Shown one piece after another: positions 42,815 to 51,796 of a DNA stretch of 64,000 nt (position 1 is its first letter; the number at the start of each line of letters is the position of its first letter). This DNA is from an uncultured Bacteroidales bacterium. GTDB lineage: Bacteria; Bacteroidota; Bacteroidia; Bacteroidales; UBA932. The stretch spans positions 1 to 64,000 of the forward strand of contig CAJOLJ010000006.1 of the NCBI GenBank assembly GCA_905235445.1, read 5' to 3'. The notes below the pieces were generated by a model. That model was not told where the DNA came from. It ran no database searches and was given only the letters and a program-made list of their open reading frames with translations. The translations under genes were made by a program, and so were the position numbers.

Positions 42815-43996
42815 CTATTTTTTGATGGTTATGACTGTATCATCCTCACAGACGATCTTCGTGTAGCTGGGGTCCTCGTCCTGCACGACGCTAGCCTTCA
42901 CTTTGTAGGAGGCGTCAATCGAAGTGACGATGTTCTGGAGGAATGTTACAGTGAAGGAGTCTCCCACCTGTGCATTCTCCGGAATGCCGCTGACCCTGAC
43001 GAACTGCCCGAGGGTTGGATTGAACAGGGTGAAGGTGAGGGAACCGTCAGCGTAGGAATGGATCAGCTGGGACTCATTTACGGTATAAGTCATGTTTTTC
43101 CCGCCTAAGCCGAAGAAACCGCTTTTGTCCTCCTCGAGAGTCACGTCCTCGAAGGACAGGGCGGAATCCACCCCCGTGAGGGTGCCCCAGATTCCTCTCT
43201 TAATCGTGACGGAGGAGGAATTTTGCTTGGTGGCTTTTTTGCCTCCGGTGGTGTAGAGGGTTATTTCATATCCCTCGGACAGGGTTCCCGGGATAGCCAC
43301 GATGTAGTAGTATTTCCCGGGGAGGAATGCCGTCCCGCTCTCAGGGGTCAGGGTAATGGTGGTCACCGGGGAGGGTACGCCCTTGATGGCGGGAATCCCC
43401 TCGGAGGACATTTCCACGGAAAGCTTTCCCGAGAGGGCTTCCTTGGATCTGCCCGAGAATTTGACGGAGGAAATGTCGTCCCTGGTGAAGGACAGACGGA
43501 TTCCGCCGCAGATGTTCTTGAAATACAGGTCCCTTTCCGTTGTCACGGCCATCGAGGGGAACTGCTTCCTGGAGAAGGAGCCAGGAAGGCTCGTCTGGGA
43601 AGAAGGAAGGGTGAAAGAGACGCTGTTCCCGTCGGAGGTGTTATCTGAACTGTAGGGATACAGGGCGAGGAACTTCCCGCCGGGGGTGTACTCTATTCCG
43701 GTCAGGTCCCCCTTGAAATCTGCGCTTGCCGCCTCCTCGGAATTGGTGGAGGTGAACTTCTTGCTCAGGGAGCTTCCGTAGAAAATGTTTATTTCATCCC
43801 CTGGGCTCCAGAGGACGGAAAGGTCGTTCGCAAGGGATGTCCTGGTAGAGGGAGCGTCATCTTCGGCTACGCCCCTGAAAATCACTTCCCCGAGAGGAAA
43901 ATCACCGTCGCCTGTGGCTTTCTCGGAAACCGAGCATCCTGCAAGCAGGAGAAGGGCCGATAGGGGCAGAAAGACCGTTGTGTATGTCTTTTTCAT
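42815..43996 (-). CDS. Fimbrillin-like lipoprotein
   Basis: About 393 residues from the ATG at 43996 (MKKTYTTVFLPLSALLLLAGC, lipobox Cys21; an earlier in-frame start has no signal). The mature protein begins with a TRTSLANDLSVLWSPGDEINIF segment, the usual opening of Bacteroidales fimbrillin-family (Mfa/FimA-type) proteins. LALYPYS, LPSSQTSLPGSFS, KNICGGIRLSF and a YYYIVAIPGTLSEGYEITLYTTGG segment follow in the family order. It may be a pilus tip or a surface adhesin. Operon: 20 bases after the Ig-repeat gene and 8 before the protease. Confidence 0.8.
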   Translation of the reverse strand: MKKTYTTVFLPLSALLLLAGCSVSEKATGDGDFPLGEVIFRGVAEDDAPSTRTSLANDLSVLWSPGDEINIFYGSSLSKKFTSTNSEEAASADFKGDLTGIEYTPGGKFLALYPYSSDNTSDGNSVSFTLPSSQTSLPGSFSRKQFPSMAVTTERDLYFKNICGGIRLSFTRDDISSVKFSGRSKEALSGKLSVEMSSEGIPAIKGVPSPVTTITLTPESGTAFLPGKYYYIVAIPGTLSEGYEITLYTTGGKKATKQNSSSVTIKRGIWGTLTGVDSALSFEDVTLEEDKSGFFGLGGKNMTYTVNESQLIHSYADGSLTFTLFNPTLGQFVRVSGIPENAQVGDSFTVTFLQNIVTSIDASYKVKASVVQDEDPSYTKIVCEDDTVITIKK

Positions 43997-44016
43997 GATG
44001 GATGCGTCTTTAACTG

Positions 44017-45375
44017 TTAATCCCATTCCTCGGACCCGGTGCCCTCATGGCCTCCGGAAGTGTCGTTGGATACCGTAATGGTGCAAGTTGCGCTCTTGTC
44101 CCCGGCCTTGGCCGTGATGGTTGCGACTCCCTGTCCCACTGCTTTCACTTTCCCTCCCTTGTCCACACTGGCGACCCCGTTGTCGGAACTTGTCCAGGTG
44201 ATGGTGTCGGTGCAGTCTGAAGGGGTTACCGTTGCGGTGATAGTAACACTCTCACCCTGTCTGAGGGTGACGGAAGTCTTGTCCAGGGTGATGCTCTGGG
44301 CAGGGGAAGATACGTTCACCGAGCACGTTGCGCTCTTGTTTCCGGCCTTTGCCGTTATGGTGGCGGAGCCAAGGCCCACGGCCTTCACCTTTCCGTTCCC
44401 GTCCACTGTGGCCACAGCCGTATTTGAGCTGCTCCAGGTGAGGGGGTCGGTGCAGTCGGAGGGTGTCACAGTGGCGGTAAGTGTGAATTCATCCCCGACC
44501 CTGACGGTCTTGGATGTGATATCCAGCGTTACGCTCCCGGCGGGGGAGCTGACGCTCACTTCGCAAGTTGCGCTCTTGCCTCCTGCCGAAGCGGTTATGG
44601 TGGCGTTCCCAGCTCCCATAGCCTTGACTTTTCCCTTTCCGTCCACTGTCGCGACGGCGGTATTGGAACTGACCCAGGAGAGGTCGTCAGTGCAGTCTGA
44701 AGGGGTCAGGGTGGCGGTGAGGGTGAACTCTTCCCCTACATTTAAGCTCTTGGATGTGGCACTGAGCGTTACGCTCTGGGCAGGGGATGAGACTGTCAGT
44801 TCGCAGATTGCGCTCTTGCTTCCAGCCTTTGCCGTTATCACGGCGTATCCCGCTCCCACTGCCTTGACTTTTCCGTTCCCGTCCACCGTGGCCACTGCGG
44901 TAGCGGAACTGCTCCACGAGAGGGCGTCAGTGCAATTTGAAGGGGTCACTGTGGCTGTAAGTGTGAATTCCTCCCCTTTAACGAGGTTCTTTGAGGTAAC
45001 ATTCAGGGAAATGCCATCGGCATGGACATCGGCGGGGACCACCTTGACTGAACAGGTGCCCTTCTTATCCGAGGCGGAAGCCGTAATGGTGGCGGTGCCG
45101 GGGGAGAGAGCGGTCACCTGGCCCCCTGCAGATACTGTCGCTACCGCAGAATTGGATGAAGTCCAACTGACGGAAGGGTCAGTTGCATCGGTGGGAAGGA
45201 CCCTTGCCGAGAGCGACTGGGAAGCACCGACCTTCAGTTCCAGCGAGGCGGGGCTTACTGATACGCTTTCCACTGGAATTACCTTCTCGCAGCCCCCGTT
45301 AAGAAGCAGTGCAAGAAGGCATCCTCCAATGAGGAGAGAGGCTCTTCCACAAAGACGTCGTAGAGAAATTGTCAT
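44017..45375 (-). CDS. Lipoprotein with five tandem bacterial Ig-like (BIG2) domains
   Basis: A 452-residue surface lipoprotein (lipobox Cys29 in LLNGGC). Five Ig-like BIG2 domains of about 80-85 residues run from residue 33 to the end, each with the TATVTPSDCTDxxxWSSSxTAVATVDGxGKVKAVG core. Domains 2-5 are nearly identical to each other, showing recent internal duplication; domain 1 is divergent. The DNA repeat unit is about 250 bp. Such proteins serve as adhesins or stalks. First gene of the operon with the fimbrillin-like protein and M6 protease. Confidence 0.9.
   Translation of the reverse strand: MTISLRRLCGRASLLIGGCLLALLLNGGCEKVIPVESVSVSPASLELKVGASQSLSARVLPTDATDPSVSWTSSNSAVATVSAGGQVTALSPGTATITASASDKKGTCSVKVVPADVHADGISLNVTSKNLVKGEEFTLTATVTPSNCTDALSWSSSATAVATVDGNGKVKAVGAGYAVITAKAGSKSAICELTVSSPAQSVTLSATSKSLNVGEEFTLTATLTPSDCTDDLSWVSSNTAVATVDGKGKVKAMGAGNATITASAGGKSATCEVSVSSPAGSVTLDITSKTVRVGDEFTLTATVTPSDCTDPLTWSSSNTAVATVDGNGKVKAVGLGSATITAKAGNKSATCSVNVSSPAQSITLDKTSVTLRQGESVTITATVTPSDCTDTITWTSSDNGVASVDKGGKVKAVGQGVATITAKAGDKSATCTITVSNDTSGGHEGTGSEEWD
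44040..45060 (-). repeat. Tandem about-250-bp coding repeats of the Ig-domain gene
   Basis: Four near-identical units encode Ig domains 2-5. Recurrent blocks such as the complement of ACTGTGGCGGTAA and GTTGCGCTCTTG appear in each. Edges are approximate. Confidence 0.7.
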
Positions 45376-45406
45376 GTTCCAGGTCAGTATGATAAGTTCT
45401 GATGAG

Positions 45407-45437
45407 ATAAGTTATGTGAATACAAAGAATTGCCAAA
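45407..45437 (-). promoter_or_regulatory. Candidate promoter of the Ig-repeat/fimbrillin/protease operon
   Basis: Minus strand: TTTG (45437-45434), 19-base spacer, TAACTTAT (45414-45407; 6 of 8 to TAnnTTTG), 32 bases before the start. Confidence 0.45.
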
Positions 45438-45527
45438 AAAACATCTTTGCAAATAAAGTGAAAATTGTCCGTATTGGCAAGGGGTGGGCGGAAACTTTCT
45501 TGAAGGAGGGAAAAGTAGTCTATTGGG

Positions 45528-45552
45528 ACCCGCAGGGGCTGCTGCGGGTTTT
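45528..45552 (+). terminator. Hairpin-terminator directly before the GDPD promoter
   Basis: Perfect 8-bp stem ACCCGCAG / CTGCGGGT, loop GGGCTG, then TTTT. No rightward gene ends before it; its T-tail is part of the -33 box of the next promoter. Confidence 0.6.
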
Positions 45553-45580
45553 GACGCTATTGTATTTTGTTTTAACTTCG
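45550..45580 (+). promoter_or_regulatory. Promoter of the GDPD gene and possibly the glycan cluster
   Basis: TTTG at 45550-45553, 19-base spacer, TAACTTCG at 45573-45580 (7 of 8). The predicted leader to the ATG at 45713 is about 125 bases. Confidence 0.6.
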
Positions 45581-45712
45581 CACTGTTTAAGGGTGCAGGG
45601 AAAAGCCCCGGCCCCAGACCGAAGTTTTTTCCGCAAAGTCATCTCCTGCCAAAGCGAATGCACCCAGCCAAGGAATATAGATTAAGAATACCACATAGAC
45701 GCAAAAAGAATC

Positions 45713-46627
45713 ATGAAAAAAAGTTTGTTTTTGATGCTGCTTCTTGCAGCGGTAGCCTGTCAGCCGAAAGCGACTTACAAAGTTGATGTCCAGGCCCACA
45801 GGGGCGGCATGGGTCTTTATCCCGAGGAGTCCCTCGCGGCCATGAAAAACGCCGTTGACCTCGGCGTGAACACTCTTGAAATGGATCTTTGCATAACCCA
45901 GGACAATAAAGTGATCCTCTCCCATGACAAATACTTCCATCACAGGTATGCCACCGATCCCGAGGGAAATCCCGTCAAGGCGGAAGATCCCAAAGTGTAT
46001 CTTTACCAGATTCCTTACAGCGAGGTGGTGAAGTGGGACGTGGGCATGAGGGAGAATCCCGAGTGGCCCGAGAAACACTGCATACCCGCAGTGAAGCCGG
46101 TCGCCTCGGAAGTGATCCGCACGGTGGAGGCCTATGTCAAGGAGAAGGGCCTCTCGCCCGTAAGCTATAACATCGAGATCAAAAGCGAGGAAACCTCCAG
46201 TGAAGGGGTGGAAGGCGTGAACTGGCCAGACTACCGGGAGTTTGCGGACCGCTGCGTCAACATGCTGGATTCCCTGGGACTCGGGGATAGGCTCATTATC
46301 CAGTGTTTCGACGTGAGGACTCTCAATTATATCAACGAGAAATATCCCGGACATCACCTCTCATATCTTCTCGGCGCAGGAATGCAGTATGAGAAATCCA
46401 TGGCCAAACTCAATTTCATACCCGAATGGTTCAGTCCCGAGTATCGTTTTGTCAATGCGGAATTGATGGAAAAGGCGCACAGGGACGGTATGAAGGTGGT
46501 CACATGGACCGTGGATGACCCCGCAGAGATGCGCAACCTGTTGGACCTCAAGGTGGAGGCCATCATCTCCAACTATCCTGACCGCCTGCTAAAGGAGGCA
46601 AAGGATTACGGAGCTTACGAAAGATAA
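45713..46627 (+). CDS. Glycerophosphodiester phosphodiesterase lipoprotein
   Basis: A 304-residue lipoprotein (Cys16) of the GDPD family. Catalytic and metal residues are present: QAHRGGMGLYPEES, VNTLEMDLCITQDNKVILSHDKYF and NIEIKSE. It ends in the usual VVTWTVDDPAEMRNLLDLKVEAIISNYPD. These enzymes release glycerol-3-phosphate or similar groups from glycerophosphodiesters. Lying first in a run of glycan-degrading genes, it may act on glycerophosphoryl-modified glycans or glycolipids (inference). A terminator follows. Confidence 0.92.
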   Translation: MKKSLFLMLLLAAVACQPKATYKVDVQAHRGGMGLYPEESLAAMKNAVDLGVNTLEMDLCITQDNKVILSHDKYFHHRYATDPEGNPVKAEDPKVYLYQIPYSEVVKWDVGMRENPEWPEKHCIPAVKPVASEVIRTVEAYVKEKGLSPVSYNIEIKSEETSSEGVEGVNWPDYREFADRCVNMLDSLGLGDRLIIQCFDVRTLNYINEKYPGHHLSYLLGAGMQYEKSMAKLNFIPEWFSPEYRFVNAELMEKAHRDGMKVVTWTVDDPAEMRNLLDLKVEAIISNYPDRLLKEAKDYGAYER

Positions 46628-46647
46628 AACACACCTAAAGAACGTTT

Positions 46648-46690
46648 TCCCGGCGGGGCCCTGGGTGGGGGCTTTGCCGGGATTCTTGTC
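46648..46690 (+). terminator. Terminator after the GDPD gene
   Basis: Arms TCCCGGC / GCCGGGA enclose a G-rich 21-base loop, followed by TTCTTGTCTT. Confidence 0.6.
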
Positions 46691-46763
46691 TTCCGGGGAC
46701 GGGAAGGCACCTGAAAGAGAATGCCCAAAAGAGAATGCTCCAAGGGCCATTTTCTGGTATTTC

Positions 46764-46794
46764 TTTGGGAAATGGAAATACTTTGATAATTTTA
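46764..46794 (+). promoter_or_regulatory. Promoter before the ROK kinase
   Basis: TTTG 46764-46767, 19-base spacer, TAATTTTA 46787-46794 (7 of 8 to consensus), about 69 bases before the ATG. Confidence 0.6.
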
Positions 46795-46862
46795 CATATC
46801 ACATCTCCCTTGAGGGAAGATAGCACCAAAACCTGACCTACTCTTTTTCAAAATAGGAAACC

Positions 46863-47696
46863 ATGTACATAGGAATAGATTTGGGCGGAACCTCCGCCCG
46901 TGCCGCAGCCGTGGACCGAAACGGAAGGATACTGAGAATGCTCTCGGAGCCATGCAAGGCCGGCGGGACACAGGAGGAGGTCCTGGGACAACTGTGCGGC
47001 CTCATCCAAAAGATCGGCACGGGAGACTGCGAGGGGATAGGATTCGGGGTACCGTCGGTTGTCGACACCAAGGAAGGGGTCGTCTACAATGTCGCCAATA
47101 TTCCGTCGTGGAAGGAGGTCCACCTGGGGGAGTTCATGGAAAGGAAGTTTTCCCTGCCGGTCCGTGTAGACAATGACTGCAATTGCTTCGCCCTGGGCGT
47201 GTGTGCTTTCGGGGAGGCGAAAGGGAGCGAAAGCGCTGTTTGCGTGACCCTGGGGACGGGACTCGGTTCCAGCCTCCTGATAGGTGGCAGACTGTTTCCC
47301 GGCCACAATACCGGTGCCGGGGAAATAGGTAGCATCCCATACCTTGGGAGCGACTACGAGCATTACTGTTCCAGCCCCTTTTTCAAGGGAACGGGAATGT
47401 CCGGCTGGGAGGCCGGACGCAGGGCACGACTCGGGGACCCCGAGGCCTTAGCCTTGTGGAGAGAGTTCGGGGAGCATGTCGGGGACCTTGTGAAGATGAT
47501 CCTCTTCGCCTACGACCCCGAGATGATAGTATTCGGCGGCAGCATATCCCAGGCTTATCCCGTCTTTAATGAAAGCATGTACAAAGTCCTGTCGACCTTC
47601 CCTTACCCCAAGACCGTGGAAAGGATCAGGATTGTGGTTTCTGAACTGGAAAATGCCGGCATCCTGGGAGCCGCTACCCTGACTATGGACAGGTAA
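46863..47696 (+). CDS. ROK-family sugar kinase
   Basis: A 277-residue cytoplasmic kinase: phosphate-1 motif YIGIDLGGTSARAAAVDRNG (2-21), VRVDNDCNCFALG with the catalytic Asp (about 101-113), VTLGTGLGSSLLIGG (phosphate-2) and MIVFGGSISQAYPV. The ROK zinc-binding CxCGxxGC cluster is missing (GEIGSIPYLGSDYEHYCSS instead), as in other small Bacteroidales ROK proteins. It probably phosphorylates a hexose (glucose or mannose) released by the hydrolases downstream. It is the only clearly cytoplasmic enzyme of the cluster. Confidence 0.88.
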   Translation: MYIGIDLGGTSARAAAVDRNGRILRMLSEPCKAGGTQEEVLGQLCGLIQKIGTGDCEGIGFGVPSVVDTKEGVVYNVANIPSWKEVHLGEFMERKFSLPVRVDNDCNCFALGVCAFGEAKGSESAVCVTLGTGLGSSLLIGGRLFPGHNTGAGEIGSIPYLGSDYEHYCSSPFFKGTGMSGWEAGRRARLGDPEALALWREFGEHVGDLVKMILFAYDPEMIVFGGSISQAYPVFNESMYKVLSTFPYPKTVERIRIVVSELENAGILGAATLTMDR

Positions 47697-47737
47697 CCGC
47701 TTCCCTTCCTTTTATTTGTACGAACACACACAACACA

Positions 47738-48820
47738 ATGAAAAAAGTCTTCCCCCTCATCCTTGTCCTCTGCCTTGCCGCAGTGGCGGCCTGCTCAAAA
47801 GTGGACAATGACCCCAGGCTTATCATCTTTACTTACGATGGCCTCCGCTGGGAGGAAGTGTTCGGGGGAGCCGATTCCTCCCTGGTCCAGGATGTCCGCC
47901 TGGTGAAGGATACCGCTTTGCTGAAGGCGGAGTACTGGAGGGACACCCCCGAGAAGAGGCGCAGCACCCTCCTCCCGTTCCTGTGGGGCTACGGCATGGA
48001 TCACGGCTACATTATAGGCAACCGCTGGAAATCCAGTCTGATGTCCGTCGAGAACACAAAGTATTTCTCATACCCAGGCTACAGCGAGATGTTCTGCGGC
48101 TATGCGGACGAAGAGAGGATTCTAAGCAACGCCCCCCTCCCTAACCCCAACACCAATGTCCTTGAGGTGGCGGCAAGGGATCCCCGTTACGAAGGGAGTG
48201 TCATGATGGTATCGTCATGGGAGTCGGTCCGCCACACCCTTGCAAACGAGAGGGCTCTTATCCCGGGAAGCTCAGCCCATGAGCCCTGCTATCTGGATAC
48301 CCCCGGGACAAGGTTCCTCCAGGTCGTGGACTCATCCCTCCCAGACCCCTTCGGTCCCAGTGAGAGGCTCGATATAACGACCTTCGGCTTCGCCATGGAG
48401 ATTCTCAGGGAAAAGCATCCAAAGGTTATGTACATAGCCTTCGGCGATACCGACGAGTGGGCCCACCACGGTCGTTACGACACGTATCTCGCATCCGCAA
48501 AGGCCACTGACGCTTTCATCGGCCGCATCGTGGAACAGTGCGAGGAGGATCCTTTCTACCGAGGCAGGACCACCTATCTTGTCACCTGTGACCACGGAAG
48601 GGGTGCGGGAGAGTATTTCAAAGACCACAACCCCCAGGCCGAGGGCTCCGGGAACACTTGGTTCGCAGCCTTTGGCAAGGGCGTTCCCGTACTGGGGGAA
48701 ACGTCCCATAACGGGCCCTTCTACACAAAGCAGCTCGCCGGGACGATCGCTTCCGTCCTCGGTATTGATTTCACCCCCGACAACGGGCTGAAAGCGGAAC
48801 CTTTCAACCCTGTTCCATAG
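47738..48820 (+). CDS. Alkaline-phosphatase-superfamily lipoprotein (phosphatase/phosphodiesterase)
   Basis: A 360-residue lipoprotein (Cys19). Superfamily metal and nucleophile sites are visible: RLIIFTYDGLRWEEVFGG (first Asp), YFSYPGYSEMFCGYADE (nucleophile region), FGDTDEWAHHGRYDTYL and VTCDHGRGAGE (metal His/Asp). This matches the nucleotide-pyrophosphatase / phosphoglyceromutase-like branch more than classical PhoA. The substrate is unknown; its place between a ROK kinase and GH92 suggests a phosphate or sulfate ester on a glycan. Confidence 0.82.
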   Translation: MKKVFPLILVLCLAAVAACSKVDNDPRLIIFTYDGLRWEEVFGGADSSLVQDVRLVKDTALLKAEYWRDTPEKRRSTLLPFLWGYGMDHGYIIGNRWKSSLMSVENTKYFSYPGYSEMFCGYADEERILSNAPLPNPNTNVLEVAARDPRYEGSVMMVSSWESVRHTLANERALIPGSSAHEPCYLDTPGTRFLQVVDSSLPDPFGPSERLDITTFGFAMEILREKHPKVMYIAFGDTDEWAHHGRYDTYLASAKATDAFIGRIVEQCEEDPFYRGRTTYLVTCDHGRGAGEYFKDHNPQAEGSGNTWFAAFGKGVPVLGETSHNGPFYTKQLAGTIASVLGIDFTPDNGLKAEPFNPVP

Positions 48821-48873
48821 AAGAAGACGGGCCGTCCCCTTGCAAGGACGCCCCAAACAATCATACACCACTT

Positions 48874-51723
48874 ATGAGAAACCTTTTGCCGTTTTTTCTT
48901 GTCTGCACCCTCATGCTCCCGTTCCACTCATGCACCGAGAGGAGGGAAAGATGTGTCACGGACCTTGTTAATGTGCTTAACGGAACGGACTATGTCGGGA
49001 ACACCTATCCCGGTGCCACGGTGCCTTTCGGGGCCGTGCAGCTCAGTCCCGATACCGACAGCCTCCGCTGCGCAGGCTACAACTACCGGGATTCACTGAT
49101 TCTTGGGTTCAGCCATTCTCACCTGAGCGGTACGGGATGCCCGGACCTCGGTGACTTTCTGGTGACACCCTCCCTCAGTGAAAAAGTAGGACCCCTTCCT
49201 TTCACACACGAGGATGAACTGGCCCGTCCAGGGTATTACAAAGTAAGACTTGGGGGCGGGATTACAGCAGAACTTACGGCCACGCCACATACCGGAGTAC
49301 ACAGGTACACTTTCACGGGAAAGGGCCAGCCCAGGATCAGGGTGGATGCCCGCTACGGCATCGGAAACTGGATGGTGTGCAACGAGGCCACCTTGGTCCC
49401 TGACGGGATGAGGGGCTTCACAAGCGAGAGGCGCACAACCGCATGGGCGCACGGAAGGGATGTTTATGCGGATGCGGAGTTCTCCCTTCCCTACGAGAGG
49501 GCCCACCAGGTGAGGGACGGGGTGGTTGATTTCATATTCCCCGAGGGAACAAGCGGAATTACCCTCTGTCTCGCCCTGTCGGGAGTGAGTGTCGAAAGTG
49601 CCAGGGAAAACCGCCTCGAGGAGACAAGGGAAGATGGGTTCGATGCCATCCGTGGCCAGGCCGGGGAACTTTGGGAAGACGCTCTTTCCTCCATCTCGGT
49701 AAGCGGAGGTCCCGACAAAGTGTTCTACACGTACTTTTACCACACTTTCCAGGCTCCTGTCATAATTGACGATGTGAACGGGTCCTACAGGGACCAATCA
49801 CGCCGTAACAGAGTCCTGCCCCCTGGCCATCACTTCTATTCCACGCTTTCAATCTGGGACACTTTCCGCAGTTGGCATCCCCTCCAGACCATCCTTGACC
49901 CGGGGATGGTCGGCGATATGGTCGAGAGTATGCTGGACGACTACGACTGCAGGGGGGAGCTTCCAATATGGCCGCTTGCAAGCGACGAGACGGGCTGTAT
50001 GATAGGTTACCACAGTGTGTCCGTGATAGCGGACGCATGGCTTCGTGGCATACGCTCTTTCGACGGGGATAAGGCCCTCCGGGCCATGATGGAGTCCTCC
50101 GACAGGAATGCCGCCGGAGCATCTGAAATCTACAACAGTTTCGGCTACCTTCCCGGTGACATCACAGCGGAGTCCGTTTCCAGGACGCTGGAGTACTGCT
50201 ACGACGATTGGTGCATAGCGCGCATGGCGGAGTCCTTGGGACACGGGGACATAGCGGCGCAGTATGACGAAAGGGCCAGGCGTTACCGTGCCCTGTTCGA
50301 TCCCTATACGGGGTTCATGAGGGGAAAGAAAGTGGACGGGAACTGGTGTACGGAGCTGCGTCCCCTTGAGGGCTCAAGGGAGCTTACGGAGGCAACGCCC
50401 TGGCAGTACCGTTTCTTCATGCCCCACGATATGGAGGGCATGATTGCCCTGATGGGAGGAAGGGAGGCCACTCTCTGTGCCCTCGATTCCCTCTTCTGCT
50501 ATTCCCCCGAGGGCCAGCCGCGCCTTGACTTCGGTATATCCGGGTTAATGGGGCAGTATGCCCACGGCAACGAGCCAGGACAGCACCTGCCTTGGCTCTT
50601 CCATTGGGTGGGGAAGCCCAGCCGTACCCAGGAAATAGTGAGGGACATTCTTACAAGGTTCTACGACACCGCCCCGGCGGGGATTTGCGGCAACGAGGAC
50701 TGCGGCCAGATGAGCGCCTGGTATGTCCTTGCATCGCTGGGAATCTATCCTGTCTGCCCGGGAAGCGGGCAGTACCTCCTGACTGCACCCCTCTTCAGGG
50801 AGTCCACAATAAGGCTCGGAGGCGGCAAGACCTTGACAATAAGGGCCAACAACTCAAGATACAAGTATATAAGTTCCGTGACCCTCAACGGAACCCCCGT
50901 ACAGAGGCACTTTGTCACCTATGATGAGATAATGGAGGGAGGGGAACTGTGTTTCACGCTGTCCCCGCGGCCTGACCCTTCCAGGGACAATCTCCCTGCC
51001 CCGTATTCCCTCACAAAGGAACCATTTGTCTCCCCGCCTTACATTGAGGGCGGCATACAGATGTTCGGTGAGGCGGCCACAGTGAGCATGGGTTCCCGAA
51101 CGCAGGGGGCTGCCATCCGCTATACCCTGGACGGGAGCGAGCCTACCGAGGAAAGCCCCCTGTATGACTATCCTTTTGAAATCACCAGTTCCTGCACCAT
51201 AAAGGCAAAGGCATTCAAGGAAGGGCTCGCCCCTTCGATGACAACCTTCAGGGAGGCAAGCAAGGACTTCATACGGCCTTATTCCAACCGGGAGGGAATC
51301 GAAAATGGGGTGCGTTACACATATCACGAGGCCAATTTCAAGAATTGCGGCCAGCTGGACGGGGATCCCGCAGAAGGCTTCGGGGTGATGATCGAGCCAA
51401 CGATAGACGGGGCCGGAAGAGAGGACCATTTCGGGTACATATTCTACGGTTTCATTGACATCCCGAGGGACGGGGTCTGGCATTTCAGGACCACTTCGGA
51501 TGACGGGACCATCCTCCTGGTGGACAGCATCGAAGTGCTTGGCAACGACCTTTCCCACGAGAAGAGAAGTGCCGAAGGAAGGATTCCTCTCATGAAGGGA
51601 TTGCATCCATTCAGATTGTTGTATTTCGAGGATGAGGGCCCCCAGTCTCTCTCTTGGGAGTGGAAAGGACCAGGCGACAACAAGTATACCCCCGTCCCCT
51701 CGAAGGCCCTTTTCCACAAATAG
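48874..51723 (+). CDS. GH92 alpha-mannosidase lipoprotein with C-terminal PA14 domain
   Basis: A 949-residue lipoprotein (Cys20). The GH92 fold spans about 28-720: DLVNVLNGTDYVGNTYPGATVPFGAVQLSPDT at the start, HSHLSGTGCPDLGDFLV, FYHTFQAP, and GNEDCGQMSAWYVLASLGIYPVCPGSGQY near 603-631, the family signature with the catalytic acid. A chitobiase-type Ig domain (about 739-790, AAIRYTLDGSEPTEESPLYD) and a PA14-like lectin domain (about 805-948, DGVWHFRTTSDDGTILLVD) follow. GH92 enzymes are calcium-dependent exo-alpha-mannosidases, some acting on mannose-phosphate linkages. The extra modules suggest binding to a complex carbohydrate. Confidence 0.93.
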   Translation: MRNLLPFFLVCTLMLPFHSCTERRERCVTDLVNVLNGTDYVGNTYPGATVPFGAVQLSPDTDSLRCAGYNYRDSLILGFSHSHLSGTGCPDLGDFLVTPSLSEKVGPLPFTHEDELARPGYYKVRLGGGITAELTATPHTGVHRYTFTGKGQPRIRVDARYGIGNWMVCNEATLVPDGMRGFTSERRTTAWAHGRDVYADAEFSLPYERAHQVRDGVVDFIFPEGTSGITLCLALSGVSVESARENRLEETREDGFDAIRGQAGELWEDALSSISVSGGPDKVFYTYFYHTFQAPVIIDDVNGSYRDQSRRNRVLPPGHHFYSTLSIWDTFRSWHPLQTILDPGMVGDMVESMLDDYDCRGELPIWPLASDETGCMIGYHSVSVIADAWLRGIRSFDGDKALRAMMESSDRNAAGASEIYNSFGYLPGDITAESVSRTLEYCYDDWCIARMAESLGHGDIAAQYDERARRYRALFDPYTGFMRGKKVDGNWCTELRPLEGSRELTEATPWQYRFFMPHDMEGMIALMGGREATLCALDSLFCYSPEGQPRLDFGISGLMGQYAHGNEPGQHLPWLFHWVGKPSRTQEIVRDILTRFYDTAPAGICGNEDCGQMSAWYVLASLGIYPVCPGSGQYLLTAPLFRESTIRLGGGKTLTIRANNSRYKYISSVTLNGTPVQRHFVTYDEIMEGGELCFTLSPRPDPSRDNLPAPYSLTKEPFVSPPYIEGGIQMFGEAATVSMGSRTQGAAIRYTLDGSEPTEESPLYDYPFEITSSCTIKAKAFKEGLAPSMTTFREASKDFIRPYSNREGIENGVRYTYHEANFKNCGQLDGDPAEGFGVMIEPTIDGAGREDHFGYIFYGFIDIPRDGVWHFRTTSDDGTILLVDSIEVLGNDLSHEKRSAEGRIPLMKGLHPFRLLYFEDEGPQSLSWEWKGPGDNKYTPVPSKALFHK

Positions 51724-51731
51724 CGCATGTT

Positions 51732-51762
51732 AGGAGGGGGAGAGGAAGTTCTCCCTCCTTAA
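51732..51762 (+). terminator. Weak terminator after GH92
   Basis: AGGAGGGGGAGA pairs with TCTCCCTCCT (one bulged G), loop GGAAGT, followed by TTAATT. Confidence 0.5.
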
Positions 51763-51796
51763 TTACTGCAATCAAGTAATTGAAAAATAAGGTTTT

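Larger units (their letters stand above)
45376..45712. other. Divergent gap between the Ig-repeat operon and the glycan cluster
   Basis: 337 bp without a gene. It holds a candidate leftward promoter (45407-45437), a hairpin-terminator (45528-45552) and a rightward promoter (45550-45580). Confidence 0.65.

Noticed and set aside
44039..45685. A 548-codon open frame on the plus strand
   Set aside because: It is antisense to the Ig-repeat gene and stays open only because the repeats are periodic. The minus-strand protein has clear BIG2 domains and a lipobox.
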